This document shows positions 1 to 7,179 of a DNA stretch of 64,000 nt, piece after piece (position 1 is the first letter of the stretch; every line of letters begins with the position of its first letter). Below the pieces are notes generated by a model that had not been told where the DNA came from, ran no database searches, and worked only from the letters and a program-made list of their open reading frames with translations. Origin of the DNA: Saltatorellus ferox (GTDB lineage: Bacteria; Planctomycetota; UBA1135; GCA-002686595); the NCBI GenBank assembly GCA_007751475.1, contig CP036434.1:2294001-2358000 (forward strand), in the 5' to 3' direction. Position numbers and translations under genes: made by a program.

Positions 1-753
1 ACGATCCGCCTGAATCGCCCCGATCGCCTGAATGCGCTGACGTTCGACTCCTACGCAGAGCTGCGCGATACGTTCGCCGCGCTTCGGACCCGCGATTCGG
101 TGCACAGCGTGCTGCTGATCGGCAGCGGGCGGGCCTTTTGCTCCGGGGGCGATGTGCGCGACATCATCGGGCGTCTCTTCAACGTGCCCGACTCGACGCT
201 CGTCGCTTTCACCCGGATGACGTGCGATCTGATCGAGAACATGCGCCTTCTGGAGAAGCCCATCGTCGCCGGCCTCAACGGGCTCACCTGCGGCGCAGGC
301 GCCGTCATGGCGGCGGCGGCCGATATCCGGGTGGCGGCGAAATCGGCGAAGATCGCGTTCCTTTTCACCCAGGTCGGGCTCTGTGGAGCCGACATGGGGG
401 CCGCGTGGCTCCTGCCCCGAATCGTGGGGCTCGGTCACGCGTCCGAGCTGCTCATGACCGGCGACTTCATCACGGCGGAGCGCGCGGGCGAGATCGGGCT
501 GTACAACCATGTCGTCGAGGACGACGCGCTGGAGGCTCGCGCGATGGAGCTGGCGCAGAAGCTCGCGAAGGGACCGGGGATGGGCCTCGCCGTCACGAAG
601 CGCATGCTGAACGCGGAGGCACACATGAGCCTTCGGGACGCGATGCAGGCCGAGGGCTGGGTCCAGGCAGAATGCATGAAGCACCCCGACTACCGCGAGG
701 CGTTCGAGGCCTTCACGGAGAAGCGCGAGAAGGACTTCGGGAAGAACCGCTGA
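1..753 (+). CDS. Enoyl-CoA hydratase/isomerase family protein (5' end outside window)
   Basis: A crotonase-fold enzyme that would hydrate or isomerise an enoyl-CoA in the cytoplasm. The frame is open from base 1 and reads TIRLNRPDRLNALTFDSY, the usual crotonase N-terminal strand, so the real start lies upstream and only about ten residues are missing. The CoA oxyanion-hole signature FCSGGDV is present, followed by GLTCGAGAVMAAAADIRVA, the second conserved helix region. The stop overlaps the next start (TGATG), so it is translationally coupled to the acyl-CoA dehydrogenase. Its place in a cluster with a benzoate-CoA-ligase-type enzyme and a 4HBT thioesterase suggests a role in ring-derived acyl-CoA breakdown, but the substrate cannot be read from sequence. 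The family call is secure. Confidence 0.9.
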   Translation, partial: TIRLNRPDRLNALTFDSYAELRDTFAALRTRDSVHSVLLIGSGRAFCSGGDVRDIIGRLFNVPDSTLVAFTRMTCDLIENMRLLEKPIVAGLNGLTCGAGAVMAAAADIRVAAKSAKIAFLFTQVGLCGADMGAAWLLPRIVGLGHASELLMTGDFITAERAGEIGLYNHVVEDDALEARAMELAQKLAKGPGMGLAVTKRMLNAEAHMSLRDAMQAEGWVQAECMKHPDYREAFEAFTEKREKDFGKNR

Positions 754-2081
754 TGGGCGCGATCGATTCGACCGGGCTCGATCTCACCGCGCTGGAGCGC
801 GAGGCCGCCGCGTTCGCCGCGCAGTTCGAAGCGGACTTCGATCGCTTCGAAGGCACCGCCTCGGTGGAAGCCGAGATCGAGGCCTTCCGGCATGCGCACG
901 GGCGCGTGCGCGAGGGCGGCTGGTTCTCCCACGTCGTGCCCGAGGATTTTGGCGGCAGTGCCGTTAGCGGCCGTGCCCTCGGCGACAGTGCCCTTGGCGG
1001 CAGTGCTTCTGGCGGCAGTGCTTCTGGCGGTGGGGCGCTCGGCGAGGGCGCGACCTCCGACACGGTCTGCGTGCGGGCGCTCTGTGCGATCCGCCAGGCC
1101 TTCGCGTTCCGCCACGCGATGCTCGACCTCGCGTTCGTCGAGCAGGGACTGGGGTCCTTTCCCATCGCGCTCGGTTCCCGGTTCGGCGGAGCGCTGGACG
1201 CGGAGCTGACGGACGTGCTCGCGCGGACGGCGCGCGGCGAGCTGATCCCGGCGCTCGGCTTGACCGAAGCCGGCGCGGGCTCGGACCTCGCGGGCGTCGC
1301 CACGCGGGCCGAGCGGCAGTCGGACGGTGACTACCTCATCAGCGGCGCGAAGACCTACATCACCAACGTCGGCGTCGCGGACTACTACACGGTGCTCGCG
1401 CGGACGAGCGGTGCAGCCGGTGAGCGAGCCGGTCTCACGATGTTCTACGTGCCGCATGCTTCGGAAGGCCTCGGAACGCGCTCGTTCCGCGTGATGGCGC
1501 CGCATCCGATCGGCGAGGTGCTCTTCGATTCCGTGCGCGTGCCCGCGCGCCACGTGCTCGGGGAGGTCGGCGCCGGGATGGACCTCGCGCTCGGCAACCT
1601 CGCGCGCTTCAGGATCACCGTCGCCGCCGCCGCCAACGGTTTCGCGCGCCGCGCGCTGACCGAATCCGTCTCGCATCTCTCCCGGCGCGAGCAGTTCGGC
1701 CGTCCGCTCTCGACGTTCCAGGGGCTGCGCTTCGACCTGGCCGAGATGGACGTCAAGCTGCGCGCGGCGGAGCTCTTGACCGCCGAGGCGGCGGCCCGCG
1801 TGGACTCGGGCGCGGACGCCACCGCCGAGGTCGCGCGCGCCAAGCTGTTCTCGACCGAGTCCGCGTCCTGGATCTGCGACCGCGCGGTCCAGCACCACGG
1901 CGGCCTCGGAGTCCGCGTGGGCAGCGTGGTGGAGCGGCTCTTCCGTGACACGCGCGCGCTGCGCATCTACGAGGGGACGAGCGAGGTGCAGAAGCTCGTT
2001 CTCGCCAAGCACGTCCTCAAGACCACTCCGATCGAACCCGCGAAGCCCGAACAGGTCCCCGGTGAGGGGCACAACGACTGA
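753..2081 (+). CDS. Acyl-CoA dehydrogenase family protein with Gly/Ser/Ala insertion
   Basis: FAD-dependent acyl-CoA dehydrogenase of 442 residues, oxidising an acyl-CoA to the enoyl-CoA. Family landmarks are ALTEAGAGSD (flavin and substrate binding), YITNVGVADYY, the middle beta domain, and the C-terminal helical domain with RIYEGTSEVQ, the conserved region near the active-site end. The ATG at 753 overlaps the preceding stop by one base and is preferred over the longer open frame that begins inside the upstream gene. Directly after VPEDFGG, where family members normally continue at once, there is a low-complexity stretch of about 30 residues built on GGSAS units. It probably forms a surface loop, and there is no sign that it breaks the fold. 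Substrate unknown. Confidence 0.9.
   Translation: MGAIDSTGLDLTALEREAAAFAAQFEADFDRFEGTASVEAEIEAFRHAHGRVREGGWFSHVVPEDFGGSAVSGRALGDSALGGSASGGSASGGGALGEGATSDTVCVRALCAIRQAFAFRHAMLDLAFVEQGLGSFPIALGSRFGGALDAELTDVLARTARGELIPALGLTEAGAGSDLAGVATRAERQSDGDYLISGAKTYITNVGVADYYTVLARTSGAAGERAGLTMFYVPHASEGLGTRSFRVMAPHPIGEVLFDSVRVPARHVLGEVGAGMDLALGNLARFRITVAAAANGFARRALTESVSHLSRREQFGRPLSTFQGLRFDLAEMDVKLRAAELLTAEAAARVDSGADATAEVARAKLFSTESASWICDRAVQHHGGLGVRVGSVVERLFRDTRALRIYEGTSEVQKLVLAKHVLKTTPIEPAKPEQVPGEGHND
951..1040 (+). repeat. In-frame 15-bp tandem repeats in the acyl-CoA dehydrogenase gene
   Basis: Four 15-base units begin at 981, 996, 1011 and 1026. The copies at 996 and 1011 are identical (GGCGGCAGTGCTTCT) and the outer two have diverged. 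A related 18-base unit begins at 951. The period is a multiple of three, so each unit adds five residues of the GGSAS type and the frame is kept. Confidence 0.85.
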
Positions 2082-2449
2082 TGCCAACCTACCAGCGCAT
2101 GCTCTTCGTCTGTCTCAACGACCGCGGCGACGGCCACCCCAGGGGATCCTGCTCCCGCAGCGGCGGCGAAGAGCTTCTCGACAGGCTGCGTGGCGATCTC
2201 GCCGACCGCGGCCTGAAGGGCCACGTGCGAGCGGTCGGGACGCGGTGCCTTGGCCAGTGCGCCCACGGCCCGGTCGTCAACGTTCAGTCCGAGGACGTCT
2301 GGTACGGGGGCGTCCAGGCGTCCGACGTGCCGGATCTGATCGACCGCCACGTCCTGAAAGGGGAGATTCTGGAGCATCTGGTGGTGCCGGACGAGGCGCT
2401 CATCGGCAAGGACCACGCCGAACAGCCGCTTCCGCCCGTCAAGCGATAG
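2081..2449 (+). CDS. Thioredoxin-like [2Fe-2S] ferredoxin
   Basis: A 122-residue protein of the thioredoxin-fold [2Fe-2S] ferredoxin type (the NuoE-like and Aquifex ferredoxin group). Four cysteines fit the cluster pattern: C11 and C24 in the first loop, then C56 and C60 in GTRCLGQCAHGP. The GP followed by VVNVQSEDVWYGGV matches the usual end of this fold. The start overlaps the stop of the acyl-CoA dehydrogenase by one base (TGATG), indicating coupled translation. In this cluster it could pass electrons to or from a ring-modifying or acyl-CoA redox enzyme encoded outside the window. That role is inference; the cofactor assignment is well supported. Confidence 0.85.
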   Translation: MPTYQRMLFVCLNDRGDGHPRGSCSRSGGEELLDRLRGDLADRGLKGHVRAVGTRCLGQCAHGPVVNVQSEDVWYGGVQASDVPDLIDRHVLKGEILEHLVVPDEALIGKDHAEQPLPPVKR

Positions 2450-2521
2450 CGATCGTCTGCCCGGGGTACTGGAACAGGGGCTCGTCTGTCATACTGACGG
2501 CCCCCTATCCCAGGCACAGCC

Positions 2522-3394
2522 ATGACGACCACGCGACTCAGTCTCTTCGACCTTGCACCGGACAAGGTCCTCCTCGATCGATACCGGATCCACAGCGGGC
2601 ACCGCGAGAACGGCATGTCCGCCGCCTTCAGGGTCCACGACCTGAAGCACAAGGAGGCGGAGCGCGAACTCCAGGCTTTCCCCGCGTCGCTCTTCGAGAA
2701 CGTCAAGCAGGCCGAGGCGTTCGCGAGCACCCTGCGCGGCTGGTCGAAGCTCGACAGCAGCGCCATCCTCTCGCTGCACGACGTCGTGGTGCTCGATGAC
2801 GGCGCGGTGCTGTCGATCTCGGACTTTCCTCCGGGCGAGGGGCTGCGGGACCTCATGGCCGAGCGCAAGACGATGCCGGAGGACGAGGTCGTGGCGCTCG
2901 GGATCGCGCTGCTCGATGGACTCGAGGTGGCGCACGATGCGGGGCTGATCCACGGCGACATCAAGCCGGGGACGATCTTCATGGGGGCCAAGGGCGGCGC
3001 GGGACCCGTGCTCGTCGATGGGGGCGTGACGCCCGGCCTGTGGGCTGCCAAGCATCTGGGAACCCGCACGGCCCTGATCGGCACCCCGTACTACGCGCCT
3101 CTGGAGCAGTTCGGCGGCGACTCGCCGGACGAACGCTCCGACATGTACAACCTGGCGACCGTGATGTACCAGCTCATCACCGGCGTGATGCCCTGGCGCG
3201 GGAAGTCCTACATCGAGGTGTTCCAGTCGAAGATGCAGCCCGCGGCACCGTCGATGCGATCGGTCGCGCCGAGCATCGAGGTGAACTCCGACCTGGAAGC
3301 GGCCATCGCCACGGCTCTGCGCGGCAAGCGCATGGAGCGCCACGAGTCCGCGGCGGCGTTCCGCGAGGCGCTCTCCGAGATCGACTTCGAATAG
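2522..3394 (+). CDS. Serine/threonine-kinase-like protein, probable pseudokinase
   Basis: A 290-residue protein with a protein-kinase fold and no membrane segment or extra domain. The C-lobe is recognisable: HGDIKPGTI (H144, D146, K148), VDGGV at 165-169, GTPYYAPLEQF (activation loop end), DERSDMYNLATVMYQLITG (helix F) and a C-terminal subdomain XI. Several catalytic positions differ from active kinases. The glycine-rich loop is degraded (IHSGHRENGMSA), the beta-3 lysine aligns with Q51, the metal-binding Asn of the catalytic loop is T151, and DFG reads DGG. ATP binding or phosphotransfer is therefore doubtful, and a scaffold or sensor role is possible. It lies 72 bases after the ferredoxin and 14 bases before the CoA ligase, so it appears to belong to the catabolic cluster. 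Confidence 0.8.
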   Translation: MTTTRLSLFDLAPDKVLLDRYRIHSGHRENGMSAAFRVHDLKHKEAERELQAFPASLFENVKQAEAFASTLRGWSKLDSSAILSLHDVVVLDDGAVLSISDFPPGEGLRDLMAERKTMPEDEVVALGIALLDGLEVAHDAGLIHGDIKPGTIFMGAKGGAGPVLVDGGVTPGLWAAKHLGTRTALIGTPYYAPLEQFGGDSPDERSDMYNLATVMYQLITGVMPWRGKSYIEVFQSKMQPAAPSMRSVAPSIEVNSDLEAAIATALRGKRMERHESAAAFREALSEIDFE

Positions 3395-3408
3395 CGAGGA
3401 AGGCGGCG

Positions 3409-4995
3409 ATGACAGGCTTCGACGCGACGTTCCTGCATGAGCTCCCCCGGGAGTTCAACCTCTGCACGTACTACCTCGACCGGAACCTCGAAGAGGGGCG
3501 AGCGGACAAGGTGGCCGTGCGCGTGGGCGAGGAGGGGCGCACGTACCGCGAGGTGCACGAGCGCGTGCTGCGCCTGACCGCGGCGCTCCGCGTTGGATCT
3601 GATGCGCGGGAGGGGCTGCGTCCGGAAGAGCGCGTCCTCATCGTCCTGCCGGACGGATTCGAGTTCGTCGAGACGTGGTTCGCCGCGCTGCGTGCGGGCG
3701 GCGTGTTCGCGATGGTGAACCCGCTCCTGAAGGCGAAGGACTACGCCTACTACCTCGAGTACACGAAGGCCGCGGTCGTGATCACGCACGAGAGCGTGCT
3801 GCCGGAGATCGCCGAGCCACTGAAGGGCGCGCGCTTCTGCCGTCAGGTGCTCGTCGTGGGCGAGGACGCCGGCGGCTTCACGCCGTACGAGGACGCCCTG
3901 GGGGGCGCGCCGTCCGATGCAGCCGCGAGCGCCGTCGAGCCGACGGGGCCGGACGATCTCGCGGGCTGGCTCTTCACCTCGGGCTCCACGGGCGAGCCCA
4001 AGGCCTGCGTGCACGCACATCGCGACTTCGCCTATGCGACCGAAACCTATGCACTGCAGGTCGCAGGCTACCGCGAGAGCGATATCTGTCTCTCGGTGCC
4101 CAAGCTCTTCTTCGGCTACGCGACGGGCACCAACCTGATGTTCCCGTTCCGCGTCGGCGCGACGGTCGTGCTCTTCGAGGGGCGCGCCACTGCGGACGAG
4201 GTGCTCGACCAGATCGAGCGGCACCGGCCGACGTTCCTCACGGGCGTACCGACGCTCTTCAACAACGTCCTGCGCTCCGAGCGCGCGGCGGCCATGGACC
4301 TCTCCTCGCTGCGCGTCGCGCTGTCGGCGGGGGAAGCGCTGCCGCCGAAGCTCTACGTCGACTGGAAGGAGCGCACGGGCGTCGAGATCCTCGACGGCAT
4401 CGGCTCGGCCGAGATGTTCCACATCTACATCTCCAACAAGGAAGGCTCGGTCGTCCCCGGCGCGCTCGGCCGACTCGTGCCCGGGTACGAGGCGCAGATC
4501 GTGGACCCCGACGGGAATCCGATCGAAGGCGACGAGCCAGGTCGGCTGCGGATCGCGGGTGGCTCCACGGCGCTCTGCTACTGGGGCGACAAGCAGAAGT
4601 CCAACGAGACCTACCAGGGCGCATGGTGCACGACGGCGGATGTCTTCCGCCGCGATGCCGACGGCGTGTTCTGGTACGTGGGTCGCGGCGATGATCTTCT
4701 GAAGGTCAGCGGGATCTGGGTGTCGCCGCTGGAGATCGAGAACGCGCTCCTCGGGCACGACTCCGTGCACGAATGCTGCGTGATCGGACGCGAGGACAGC
4801 GATGGCCTCGTCAAGGCCCACGCCATCGTGGTGTGCGCGGAAGGCGCGGCGGGCTGCGACGAGCTGGGGGCCGAACTCAAGGCGTTCCTCAAGGATCGTC
4901 TCGCGCCGCACAAGTATCCCCGCAGCTTCGAGTGGCGCACCGAGGCGCTGCCGCGGAACGACCGCGGCAAGGTCGCGCGGAAGCTCCTCGTTTGA
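3409..4995 (+). CDS. Benzoate-CoA ligase family AMP-forming acyl-CoA ligase
   Basis: Activates an aromatic or related carboxylic acid to its CoA thioester through an acyl-adenylate. The ANL fold is clear over 528 residues: P-loop-like A3 motif LFTSGSTGEPKA near residue 187, substrate-pocket segment VPKLFFGYATGTN typical of benzoate-CoA ligases, A5 region DGIGSAEMFHIYISN, A7/A8 hinge WYVGRGDDLLKVSG, and the C-terminal lysine of RNDRGKVARK (K521). The start at 3409 follows a GAGGAAGG ribosome site and gives the usual N-terminus (FNLCTYYLDRNLEEGRADKVA). A longer open frame upstream overlaps the kinase gene and is rejected. The neighbouring acyl-CoA enzymes support an aromatic-acid pathway. Benzoate, 2-aminobenzoate and hydroxybenzoates all remain possible substrates. 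Confidence 0.9.
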   Translation: MTGFDATFLHELPREFNLCTYYLDRNLEEGRADKVAVRVGEEGRTYREVHERVLRLTAALRVGSDAREGLRPEERVLIVLPDGFEFVETWFAALRAGGVFAMVNPLLKAKDYAYYLEYTKAAVVITHESVLPEIAEPLKGARFCRQVLVVGEDAGGFTPYEDALGGAPSDAAASAVEPTGPDDLAGWLFTSGSTGEPKACVHAHRDFAYATETYALQVAGYRESDICLSVPKLFFGYATGTNLMFPFRVGATVVLFEGRATADEVLDQIERHRPTFLTGVPTLFNNVLRSERAAAMDLSSLRVALSAGEALPPKLYVDWKERTGVEILDGIGSAEMFHIYISNKEGSVVPGALGRLVPGYEAQIVDPDGNPIEGDEPGRLRIAGGSTALCYWGDKQKSNETYQGAWCTTADVFRRDADGVFWYVGRGDDLLKVSGIWVSPLEIENALLGHDSVHECCVIGREDSDGLVKAHAIVVCAEGAAGCDELGAELKAFLKDRLAPHKYPRSFEWRTEALPRNDRGKVARKLLV

Positions 4996-5061
4996 GACGC
5001 CCTCCCGCGCACGCTCTGCCGACACTCCTCACAGCGGCCGCCGCCGGCGGCCCATTGCCCC

Positions 5062-5826
5062 ATGCATGAATTCGCCAAGCTCACCTGGCCCGAGGCCAGG
5101 GAGCTCTTCGCTGCCGATCCGGTGGCTCTCCTGCCCGTCGGGGCCACCGAGGCCCACGGCCCGCACCTGCCGCTCGATACCGACGTCACGATCGCCGTGG
5201 CCCAGGCGCGGCGGGCGGCGGAGATGCTGGCGGCCGAGGGCGTCAAGCCCATCGTGATGCCGCCGGTCGCCTACTCGGTGGCGCAGTTCGCCTTCGGCTT
5301 CCCCGGGACGATCACGGTGCGGCCCTCGACGCTCTGGAACCTCGTGGAGGACATCGTCGAGAGCCTCGAGCAGCACGGGGTCCGCCGCGTGGTGCTCTGC
5401 AACTCGCACCTGGAGCTCCAGCACGTCCAGCTGCTCCGGGGCGTCGCCACGGACCACGCGAAGAAGACGGAGCGGCACGCGAAGCTGCTCTTCCCCGATA
5501 TCACGCGGAGGCGGTGGGCCAGCACGCTGGGGGAGGAGTTCCTGTCCGGCGAGTGCCACGCGGGTCGCTACGAGACGAGCATCGTGCTCCAGGCTGACGC
5601 AGGCCACGTGCGCGAGGCGGAGCGGGCGGCGCTGGAGCCCAAGGCCGTCGGCCTCGTCCAGAAGATGCTCGCGGGGGCCAAGGACTTCCTGGAGGTCGGG
5701 GCCGACGAGGCCTGGTGCGGCGATCCGGCGTCGGCCACGGCCGAGGAAGGCGAGCGGCTCATCGAGCAGCTCGCGCGCATCTCCGTCGAGACCATCCGCG
5801 AAGAATGGCCGGAACTATTCTCATGA
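5062..5826 (+). CDS. Creatininase family amidohydrolase
   Basis: A 254-residue metal-dependent amidohydrolase of the creatininase/MftE fold. Conserved metal ligands are visible in PVGATEAHGPHLPLDTD (E30, H32, D39/D41), with a second conserved block NSHLELQHV in place of the more common NGHGGN, and SGECHAGRYETS carrying the catalytic His/Glu. Family members cleave cyclic amides, formamides or peptide bonds, and the substrate here is unknown. The gene overlaps the thioesterase by four bases (ATGA). In an aromatic acyl-CoA cluster a hydrolytic step on a nitrogen-containing intermediate would fit, as in routes that start from kynurenine or anthranilate. That is inference only. Confidence 0.85.
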   Translation: MHEFAKLTWPEARELFAADPVALLPVGATEAHGPHLPLDTDVTIAVAQARRAAEMLAAEGVKPIVMPPVAYSVAQFAFGFPGTITVRPSTLWNLVEDIVESLEQHGVRRVVLCNSHLELQHVQLLRGVATDHAKKTERHAKLLFPDITRRRWASTLGEEFLSGECHAGRYETSIVLQADAGHVREAERAALEPKAVGLVQKMLAGAKDFLEVGADEAWCGDPASATAEEGERLIEQLARISVETIREEWPELFS

Positions 5827-6299
5827 CCGCCTACAGCACTGTCCTCCAGGTCCGGTTCGGCCACGTCGACCCCGCCGGGATCGCCTACTTCCCGCGCATT
5901 TTCGACTACGTCCACGACGTCTTCGAGGAGGTCTGGGAACTCCACGTGGGGACCCGGTACTACCATCTCCTCCTGGAGGAGAAGATCGGTTTCCCGCTGG
6001 TCCACTCCGAGGTCGACTTCAAGAAGCCGCTCCGCTTCGGAGATCGGCCGATCGTCAGCGTGACCTGTTTCAAGCTCGGCCGTACCTCGATCGGCCTTCG
6101 GTATCGATTCATGCTCGGGGATGAGGTGCACCTGGAGGCCCGAATGATTACCGTTTCCACGCACCTGGAGACCATGGAGCCCTTCCCGATCTCGGACGAG
6201 TTCCGGAAGCGCTTCGAGCTTCTGCTCGAGCCGGGCGCCACGGTAGCGTCCGGAACTCGGGCCGAGCCCACCACCGCATCCCAAAGGCCCCACCCATGA
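5823..6299 (+). CDS. 4-hydroxybenzoyl-CoA thioesterase family protein
   Basis: A 158-residue hot-dog-fold acyl-CoA thioesterase. The N-terminal block VRFGHVDPAGIAYFPRIFDY matches the 4HBT family, with D16 at the position of the catalytic aspartate of the Pseudomonas enzyme. The remaining strands (FKKPLRFGD, LRYRFMLGDEVHLEARMITV) complete one hot-dog domain. The start at 5823 gives a four-base ATGA overlap with the creatininase gene; an in-frame ATG at 5805 is a less likely alternative. The gene in turn overlaps metF by four bases. It would release the free acid and CoA from aromatic or hydroxyacyl-CoA products of the cluster. Confidence 0.9.
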   Translation: MTAYSTVLQVRFGHVDPAGIAYFPRIFDYVHDVFEEVWELHVGTRYYHLLLEEKIGFPLVHSEVDFKKPLRFGDRPIVSVTCFKLGRTSIGLRYRFMLGDEVHLEARMITVSTHLETMEPFPISDEFRKRFELLLEPGATVASGTRAEPTTASQRPHP

Positions 6300-7171
6300 C
6301 CGCAGGCCAGCGAATCGCCGAGATCTACGCATCCGGCAAGCCCGTCTTCAGCTTCGAGTTCTTCCCGCCCAAGACCGATCAGGGCGCGGAGAACCTCATG
6401 CGGACGGCGGCGGATCTCAAGGAGAGCGTCGAGCCTGACTTCATCTCCGTCACCTACGGAGCCGGCGGCACGACCCGGGACCGGACCCACTCGGTGGTGA
6501 CGCAGATCCAGGACGACCTCGGGATCACCGGGCTCGCGCACCTGACCTGCGTCGGCGCGTCCTCCGAGGAGATTCAGTCGGTGGTCCAGCGGTTGGAGGA
6601 CGCGGGCGTCCGCAACGTGCTGGCGCTCCGCGGAGATCCGCCGGAGGGCGCCGAGCGCTTCGAGGTCCACGAGGGCGGCTTCGGCCACGCGACCGACCTC
6701 ATCGCCTTCCTCCAGGAGAATCACGACGTCTGCATCGGTGGCGCGTGCTATCCGGAGTCGCACCCGGAGGCGACCTCCGCCGAGGAGGACCTGCGCTTCG
6801 CGAAGGCCAAGCAGGACGCGGGCGCGGACTTCCTCACGACGCAGCTCTTCTTCGACGACCGCCTCTACCTCGCCTTTGTCGAGCGCGCGCGCGCCGCAGG
6901 CATCACGATTCCGATCGTGCCGGGGATCATGCCGATCACGAATGTCGCTCAGATCCAGCGCTTCACGAAGATGTGCGGAGCGAGCCTTCCGGAGAAGCTG
7001 CTGGATCGGCTTCGCCCGGTCCAGGACGACCCCGCCGCCGTGATGGCGACGGGCATCGAGTTCGCGATCACGCAGTGTCGCGAACTCCTGGAGAAGGGGG
7101 CGCCCGGCATCCACTTCTACACGCTGAACAAGAGCCACGCGACGCGCTCGGTGCTCGCCGCGCTCAGGTAG
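6296..7171 (+). CDS. metF: Methylenetetrahydrofolate reductase
   Basis: FAD-dependent reductase converting 5,10-methylene-THF to 5-methyl-THF for methionine synthesis. All 291 residues fit the bacterial MetF TIM barrel: FSFEFFPPKT with the catalytic glutamate (E21), SVTYGAGGTTRDRT, LTCVGAS, NVLALRGDPP and DFLTTQLFFD. There is no C-terminal regulatory domain, as expected in bacteria. The start overlaps the thioesterase stop (ATGA), so it is the last gene of the preceding run although its pathway differs. It converges on the large minus-strand gene with only eight bases between the stops and no visible terminator. Confidence 0.95.
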   Translation: MTAGQRIAEIYASGKPVFSFEFFPPKTDQGAENLMRTAADLKESVEPDFISVTYGAGGTTRDRTHSVVTQIQDDLGITGLAHLTCVGASSEEIQSVVQRLEDAGVRNVLALRGDPPEGAERFEVHEGGFGHATDLIAFLQENHDVCIGGACYPESHPEATSAEEDLRFAKAKQDAGADFLTTQLFFDDRLYLAFVERARAAGITIPIVPGIMPITNVAQIQRFTKMCGASLPEKLLDRLRPVQDDPAAVMATGIEFAITQCRELLEKGAPGIHFYTLNKSHATRSVLAALR

Positions 7172-7179
7172 CTCTTCGG

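Noticed and set aside
138..752. Upstream extension of the acyl-CoA dehydrogenase frame
   Set aside because: The translation is Arg-rich antisense-type sequence over the enoyl-CoA hydratase gene; the ATG at 753 with the TGATG overlap starts the conserved protein.
3208..5025. 605-codon open frame on the minus strand
   Set aside because: It lies opposite the benzoate-CoA-ligase-type gene, which has every family motif; long shadow frames are normal at this GC content.
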